In this document: positions 4,624 through 5,446 of the stretch, piece by piece
Position numbering within the stretch: the stretch's first letter is position 1
Layout: the number at the start of each line of letters is the position of its first letter
NCBI GenBank assembly: GCA_003556925.1
Contig: PWQC01000022.1
Coordinates: 1-5,446 of the forward strand
Length of the DNA stretch: 5,446 nucleotides
Origin: Candidatus Nealsoniibacteriota bacterium
GTDB taxonomy: Bacteria > Patescibacteriota > Minisyncoccia > Minisyncoccales > GWA2-38-27
Direction: 5' to 3'
Program-made: the position numbers and the translations under genes
The notes under the pieces: generated by a model
Told to the model about the DNA's origin: nothing
Seen by the model: the letters and a program-made list of their open reading frames with translations, nothing else
Databases searched by the model: none

Positions 4624-5446
4624 CTTCCCATTGAGTCGGACTTCTTCTTTCTACCTGAATCTCTTTTGTTATTAAACAACTGTAATTAGATGCATCGGTA
4701 ACTTTTAAGGTTACTTCTTTGTTTCCGTCAGAAGAGAAATGAAAGACAGGATCTTGATCAGGAGAACTGTCTTCTTCTCCAAATTGCCAATACCAATGAT
4801 GATCTCCTTCTGTATTAAATGTACTCTCGTCAGTAAAATTAATTTCTGTGTCAACAAAGATCTCTTCTTCTGGATCCCAGGAGAAGTCAGGGACAGGATA
4901 CTTGTGATTAGGAGTAGTGAAGGATTCACCACTTACCCAGTCAGAGGATTGATCTTCCTGGTCCCAGACTCTCATTTGCCAGTCATAGGTGATCCCCCAT
5001 TCCAAGTCGTCTTCGATAATAACCGTATTGACTTCAGAATAAGCTTTGCCAGAATTATAGTCATTTATTTGAATTTGATAATAACTTCCTTGCTGATTAG
5101 AAACATCCCAAGATATCCTAATATGGGGCCGATCTTTGTGATCTTCACTACAATAATCACTAATTGGCTCTTTAAGGCTAAATTCAAATTCTGTCGGATC
5201 TTCAGGCTCTTCAAGAAATTCACTGATCATCCAAATAGTACCACCGTCATCTGTTTGCCAAGACAGATAAGGATAACCATTGTTGAAATATTCTTGAGAG
5301 AGAGATATGTCCCAGTCAGAATAATTATTGATATCCTTCATCTCTTCAATCGAAAGAGGAATCCCCTTTCCGGTATCAGATTGACCTGAAACTATTTTGT
5401 TATAGAAAGAATTAGTAACTGTTCCTGGGTTGCTTCCGACAAGTCC
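4610..5446 (-). CDS. C-terminal part of a surface/secreted protein with GLUG-repeat end, Fn3-like and PKD-like domains (5' end outside window)
   Basis: The frame is open from the right edge of the window to TAG at 4610-4612, giving 278 visible residues. An ATG at 5341 exists, but the 35 codons before it continue a recognisable domain, so it is an internal Met and the true start and any signal peptide lie outside. Residues 1-63 are the end of a GLUG-type beta-repeat region: GLVGSNPGTVTNSFYNK, then SGQSDTGKG, EEMKD and NNGYPYLSW, the usual closing pattern of such regions. Residues about 84-178 resemble a fibronectin-III fold (RISWDVS, YYQIQI, YDWQMRVWD, SGESFTTP). Residues about 183-266 resemble a PKD domain (PVPDFSWDP, INFTDES, WYWQFGEE, VTLKVTD). 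There is no LPXTG or C-terminal TM anchor; it ends in RRSPTQWEETSP. It is acidic, unlike its Lys-rich neighbours, and likely works outside the cell in adhesion or as part of the envelope. The precise function is unknown. Confidence 0.85.
   Translation of the reverse strand, partial: GLVGSNPGTVTNSFYNKIVSGQSDTGKGIPLSIEEMKDINNYSDWDISLSQEYFNNGYPYLSWQTDDGGTIWMISEFLEEPEDPTEFEFSLKEPISDYCSEDHKDRPHIRISWDVSNQQGSYYQIQINDYNSGKAYSEVNTVIIEDDLEWGITYDWQMRVWDQEDQSSDWVSGESFTTPNHKYPVPDFSWDPEEEIFVDTEINFTDESTFNTEGDHHWYWQFGEEDSSPDQDPVFHFSSDGNKEVTLKVTDASNYSCLITKEIQVERRSPTQWEETSP

Noticed and set aside
4711..4932. 73-aa minus-strand frame within the surface-protein gene
   Set aside because: It is an alternative frame of the same strand as the PKD-like domain and has no independent support.
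4610..5341. Complete 243-aa gene starting at the ATG at 5341
   Set aside because: The 35 codons upstream are open to the window edge and encode a GLUG repeat that runs straight into this Met, so the ATG is internal.
4739..5389. 216-aa open frame on the plus strand antisense to the surface-protein gene
   Set aside because: It lies wholly opposite a gene with clear GLUG, Fn3-like and PKD-like features, and its translation shows no recognisable family or domain pattern.

Overview
The window looks like a chromosomal fragment of an AT-rich bacterium with a reduced, lysine-rich proteome, most likely a member of the Candidate Phyla Radiation (Patescibacteria). This placement is an inference from four things: a single-TM VirD4/TraG/HerA-type ATPase paired with a small charged protein, a compacted methionyl-tRNA formyltransferase, EF-P with a non-canonical tip loop, and tightly packed genes with few Shine-Dalgarno sites. 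fmt appears to end at a genuine TGA, so the standard bacterial stop code fits and the TGA=Gly lineages (Gracilibacteria, Absconditabacteria) do not.

There are four blocks. (1) Positions 34-2721, minus strand: a two-gene unit. A 109-aa charged protein of unknown function is followed, with no spacer, by a 785-aa membrane-anchored ATPase of the type IV secretion coupling-protein / HerA-FtsK superfamily. (2) Positions 2722-2780: a 59-bp, almost pure A/T divergent promoter region with overlapping promoter-like elements on both strands, a perfect 8+1+8 palindrome and a 10-bp direct repeat. (3) Positions 2781-4606, plus strand: a tight three-gene operon of a 143-aa unknown protein, fmt (initiator-tRNA formylation) and efp (elongation factor P). 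The genes are separated by 1 nt and then overlap by 20 nt. (4) Positions 4610 to the window end, minus strand: the C-terminal 278 residues of a larger surface or secreted protein. It has the end of a GLUG-repeat region, then a fibronectin-III-like domain, then a PKD-like domain. Its reading frame stays open through the right edge, so its start lies outside the window.

Block 3 is a translation unit: Fmt acts at initiation and EF-P acts at initiation and at proline stalls. The small protein in front of it has no assigned role. Block 1 is probably a DNA- or protein-translocating motor with a small partner, but no other type IV secretion gene is visible, so its substrate is unknown. Block 4 is an envelope or adhesion protein, with visibly higher GC than the operon it converges on. 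I see no RNA genes, CRISPR arrays, insertion sequences or phage genes. The best candidates for something undescribed are the ATPase plus small-protein pair with its shared divergent promoter region, and the 143-aa protein leading the fmt-efp operon.
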